Source: an uncultured Bacteroidales bacterium (GTDB lineage Bacteria; Bacteroidota; Bacteroidia; Bacteroidales; UBA932). Taken from it: a DNA stretch of 7,282 bases. The notes under the pieces are model-generated. The model ran no database searches, was not told where the DNA came from, and was given only the letters and a program-made list of their open reading frames with translations. Made by a program: the position numbers and the translations under genes. Below are positions 6,235-7,282 of this stretch, piece by piece. The DNA is taken from assembly GCA_934678915.1 (NCBI GenBank), contig CAKUSF010000110.1:1-7282 (forward strand), read 5' to 3'. The first letter of the stretch is position 1, and each line of letters opens with the position of its first letter.

Positions 6235-6855
6235 ATGAATATGATGAGACGAATATTGATTTTAGCGGTGGCTGCCTTCACGGCCATCGCCCTCTCTTCC
6301 TGCGGCAAGGAGAATCCGGAAAGTTCCAGTAACATCATCGGGACTTGGCAAAACTGCAAGATAGAGTATGTATTTAACGGGGAGAAGATCGGTTCTGAGG
6401 ATTTGTCCGGTGTGAACTATCCGAAGATGGCTTTCGGGGAGGATGGCTATATGGAGACGATAGCGGAGATGGATGGCGAAGATTCTGGACTTCCGGTTTC
6501 GGTTCCATATTACTACTCTTCAAAAGATAAAACTCTGACATTGACACTTATGGTCTTCAAGTACGTGATGACGGTGGAGAACCTGACATCTACAGATCTG
6601 GTTCTGACTCTTGACTATACCAGAAACAGCGCACTTTTCGGGGGCAGTACCGTCGGGAAAGCCGTGGACACTTACAAAGGCGTGAAAATCTACGAATATG
6701 AAGACGATGGGATCAGTATTGGTTTCTGCTATAAGGCCAATGGCAAGGTCATTCCGTGCGACAAGATGTCCGAAGACGACATCGACGGCACTTTCACAGG
6801 AGACATAAACTGCTATTACGACAAGTCCACCGCTTATTTCATGAGGGTGAAATAG
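6235..6855 (+). CDS. Lipocalin-like lipoprotein, 206 aa
   Basis: Residues 1-23 form a lipoprotein signal: MNMMRR, a hydrophobic stretch and lipobox ALSSC, lipidated at C23. Internal ATGs at 6241 and 6244 would also keep the signal. After a short Ser/Glu/Asn linker, NIIGTW (G36-T37-W38) gives the GxW motif that opens lipocalin-like domains in Bacteroidota. The strand pattern YYYSSKDKTLTLT followed by VENLTSTDLVLTLDYTR (~92-130) is the usual 'threshold test' core of these small lipoproteins. The C-terminal part (~148-206) is less typical and has Cys at 165, 175 and 193. It is 9 nt after the barrel gene and probably co-translated in the same operon. Ligand is unknown. The long inverted repeat at 7061-7139 may end the transcript. 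Confidence 0.85.
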   Translation: MNMMRRILILAVAAFTAIALSSCGKENPESSSNIIGTWQNCKIEYVFNGEKIGSEDLSGVNYPKMAFGEDGYMETIAEMDGEDSGLPVSVPYYYSSKDKTLTLTLMVFKYVMTVENLTSTDLVLTLDYTRNSALFGGSTVGKAVDTYKGVKIYEYEDDGISIGFCYKANGKVIPCDKMSEDDIDGTFTGDINCYYDKSTAYFMRVK

Positions 6856-6883
6856 GGGCGAGCATCGCGGTTTATATATTCAC

Positions 6884-6906
6884 GTCGCTTCGACAAGCTC
6901 AGCGAC
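6884..6906. repeat. REP-like palindrome (GTCGCT...AGCGAC)
   Basis: GTCGCT at 6884-6889 pairs with AGCGAC at 6901-6906 around an 11-nt loop, TCGACAAGCTC. An overlapping alternative stem is CTTCG/CGAAG. The motif CTTCGACAAGCTCAGCGACC resembles an extragenic palindromic repeat that I recall from many bacterial genomes. Only one copy lies in this window, so repetitiveness cannot be shown here. Confidence 0.55.
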
Positions 6907-6935
6907 CGAAGGTTTGGCTCTGCGGTCTGGTTGTC

Positions 6936-7020
6936 GTTTGTCCGGGGAAACGCTTGCATAGCCGGACAAACCGGCAGCGAAATGAGTCTTGTCCGGTGAG
7001 AGTGGGAATTTACCGGACAA
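6936..7020. repeat. Two adjacent hairpins sharing TTGTCCGG arms
   Basis: GTTTGTCCGG (6936-6945) pairs perfectly with CCGGACAAAC (6962-6971) around a 16-nt loop. TTGTCCGGT (6989-6997) pairs perfectly with ACCGGACAA (7012-7020) around a 14-nt loop. The 8-mer TTGTCCGG or its complement therefore occurs four times in 85 bp in alternating orientation, with arms about 23-27 bp apart. The loops and the central spacer are unrelated to each other. The arrangement resembles a paired REP/BIME-type element. Confidence 0.8.
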
Positions 7021-7060
7021 AATCATACTGAATGAAAGTACTTCTCCGCTCGTGGGGGTG

Positions 7061-7144
7061 CGGTGCCAGGTGGCCACAGGGGCCATTCACCCGGATAGGG
7101 CGCGCGAAGCGCGTAGGCCCCTGTGGCCTTCTGGTACCGGTTTT
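7061..7144. terminator. Long compound inverted repeat, possible bidirectional terminator
   Basis: GGCCACAGGGGCC (7072-7084) and GGCCCCTGTGGCC (7116-7128) are perfect 13-bp complements. The stem continues outward after a 2-nt mismatch: CGGTGCCAG (7061-7069) faces CTGGTACCG (7131-7139) with one G-T wobble, giving arms of about 24 bp. The 31-nt centre holds two mini-hairpins, CCC/GGG (7090-7092 with 7098-7100) and CGCGC/GCGCG (7101-7105 with 7109-7113). TTTT follows at 7141-7144. Its position between convergent gene ends fits a terminator. The elaborate cloverleaf shape would also fit a mobile or repeated extragenic element. Confidence 0.55.
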
Positions 7145-7177
7145 CCCCTGATCCGAAAAAACTGATCCCTTGATATT

Positions 7178-7282
7178 TTAGAAATGCCGCTTGAAATCCA
7201 TTCTTTCGTGCAGGATGCGGACAATCAGGATGTTGCCTTGCGGACGGATCGTGTAGAAGATTATGTGATGCCCACAGTGGAG
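7178..7282 (-). CDS. ParE/RelE-type toxin, C-terminal fragment cut by the window edge
   Basis: Reading the minus strand from 7282 gives 34 in-frame codons ending in TAA (complement of 7178-7180). The peptide contains GHHIIFYTIRP, then NILIVRILHERMDFKRHF at the end. HxIFY followed by ILIVRILHxxMDxxxH is the well-known C-terminal signature of ParE-family toxins (RelE/ParE superfamily), which inhibit DNA gyrase or, in RelE relatives, cleave mRNA. The start and the expected antitoxin gene lie beyond position 7282. Only the tail is visible, so integrity and subfamily cannot be judged. Confidence 0.8.
   Translation of the reverse strand, partial: LHCGHHIIFYTIRPQGNILIVRILHERMDFKRHF

Larger units (their letters stand above)
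6856..7177. other. Intergenic region between convergent genes, rich in palindromes
   Basis: This 322-bp gap separates the plus-strand lipoprotein gene from the minus-strand toxin-like gene. I see no protein-like ORF; open frames here are accidental. It contains a REP-like palindrome (6884-6906), two hairpins built from TTGTCCGG arms (6936-7020), and a long compound inverted repeat (7061-7139) followed by TTTT. Convergent gene ends are where terminators and extragenic palindromes collect. Confidence 0.75.

Noticed and set aside
6936..7020. Mini CRISPR array
   Set aside because: The repeated 8-mers alternate in orientation, are very short and unevenly spaced, and there are no cas genes; paired hairpins explain them better.
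6756..7031. Plus-strand 91-aa Arg/His-rich ORF overlapping the lipocalin-like gene
   Set aside because: Out-of-frame shadow that runs on into the palindromic intergenic region; composition is not protein-like.

Overview
The window looks like a chromosomal accessory segment from a member of the Bacteroidales (Bacteroidota). Four things point there: a FISUMP-type C-terminal domain on a giant lipoprotein, Bacteroidota-style lipoprotein signal peptides (LLSGC and LSSC lipoboxes), gene starts without clear Shine-Dalgarno sequences, and one good TAnnTTTG -7 promoter motif at 47-54. The genus cannot be fixed from the sequence alone.

Layout. Positions 1-357 hold a promoter-like motif and a doubtful 55-codon ORF, with no gene I can name. 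Positions 358-4308 encode a 1316-residue lipoprotein. It has a lipobox, then roughly 985 residues of coiled coil built from a large internal duplication, then a beta-rich domain, then a FISUMP domain at the C terminus. Positions 4389-5659 carry three genes in distinctly AT-rich DNA: an 84-aa orphan, a 67-aa Cys/His-rich orphan, and a 221-aa two-TM protein resembling the putative phage abortive infection (AbiC-like) membrane family. A perfect 11-bp inverted repeat lies between the second and third of these. Positions 5656-6855 return to GC-richer DNA with a 189-aa outer membrane beta-barrel and a 206-aa lipocalin-like lipoprotein, 9 nt apart. Positions 6856-7177 are non-coding and carry several palindromes. 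The window ends inside a minus-strand gene (7178-7282) whose 34 visible residues look like the C terminus of a ParE-type toxin.

How the parts may work together (inference). The giant lipoprotein looks like a lipid-anchored fibre. Its IxxNTxx/IxxNAxx heptads are the known 'N@d' signature of trimeric coiled coils such as autotransporter adhesin stalks. A continuous helix of this length would be about 145 nm long and would present the beta/FISUMP region as a distal tip. The barrel and small lipoprotein downstream are also envelope proteins and could be assembly partners or simply neighbours.

The most striking anomaly is compositional. GC falls sharply inside the fibre gene near 3720, stays low through the FISUMP tip and the three following genes, and recovers at the ATGA overlap (5656-5659) that starts the barrel gene. 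This suggests that the tip domain and the three-gene cassette entered together as one recombination block in an older envelope operon.
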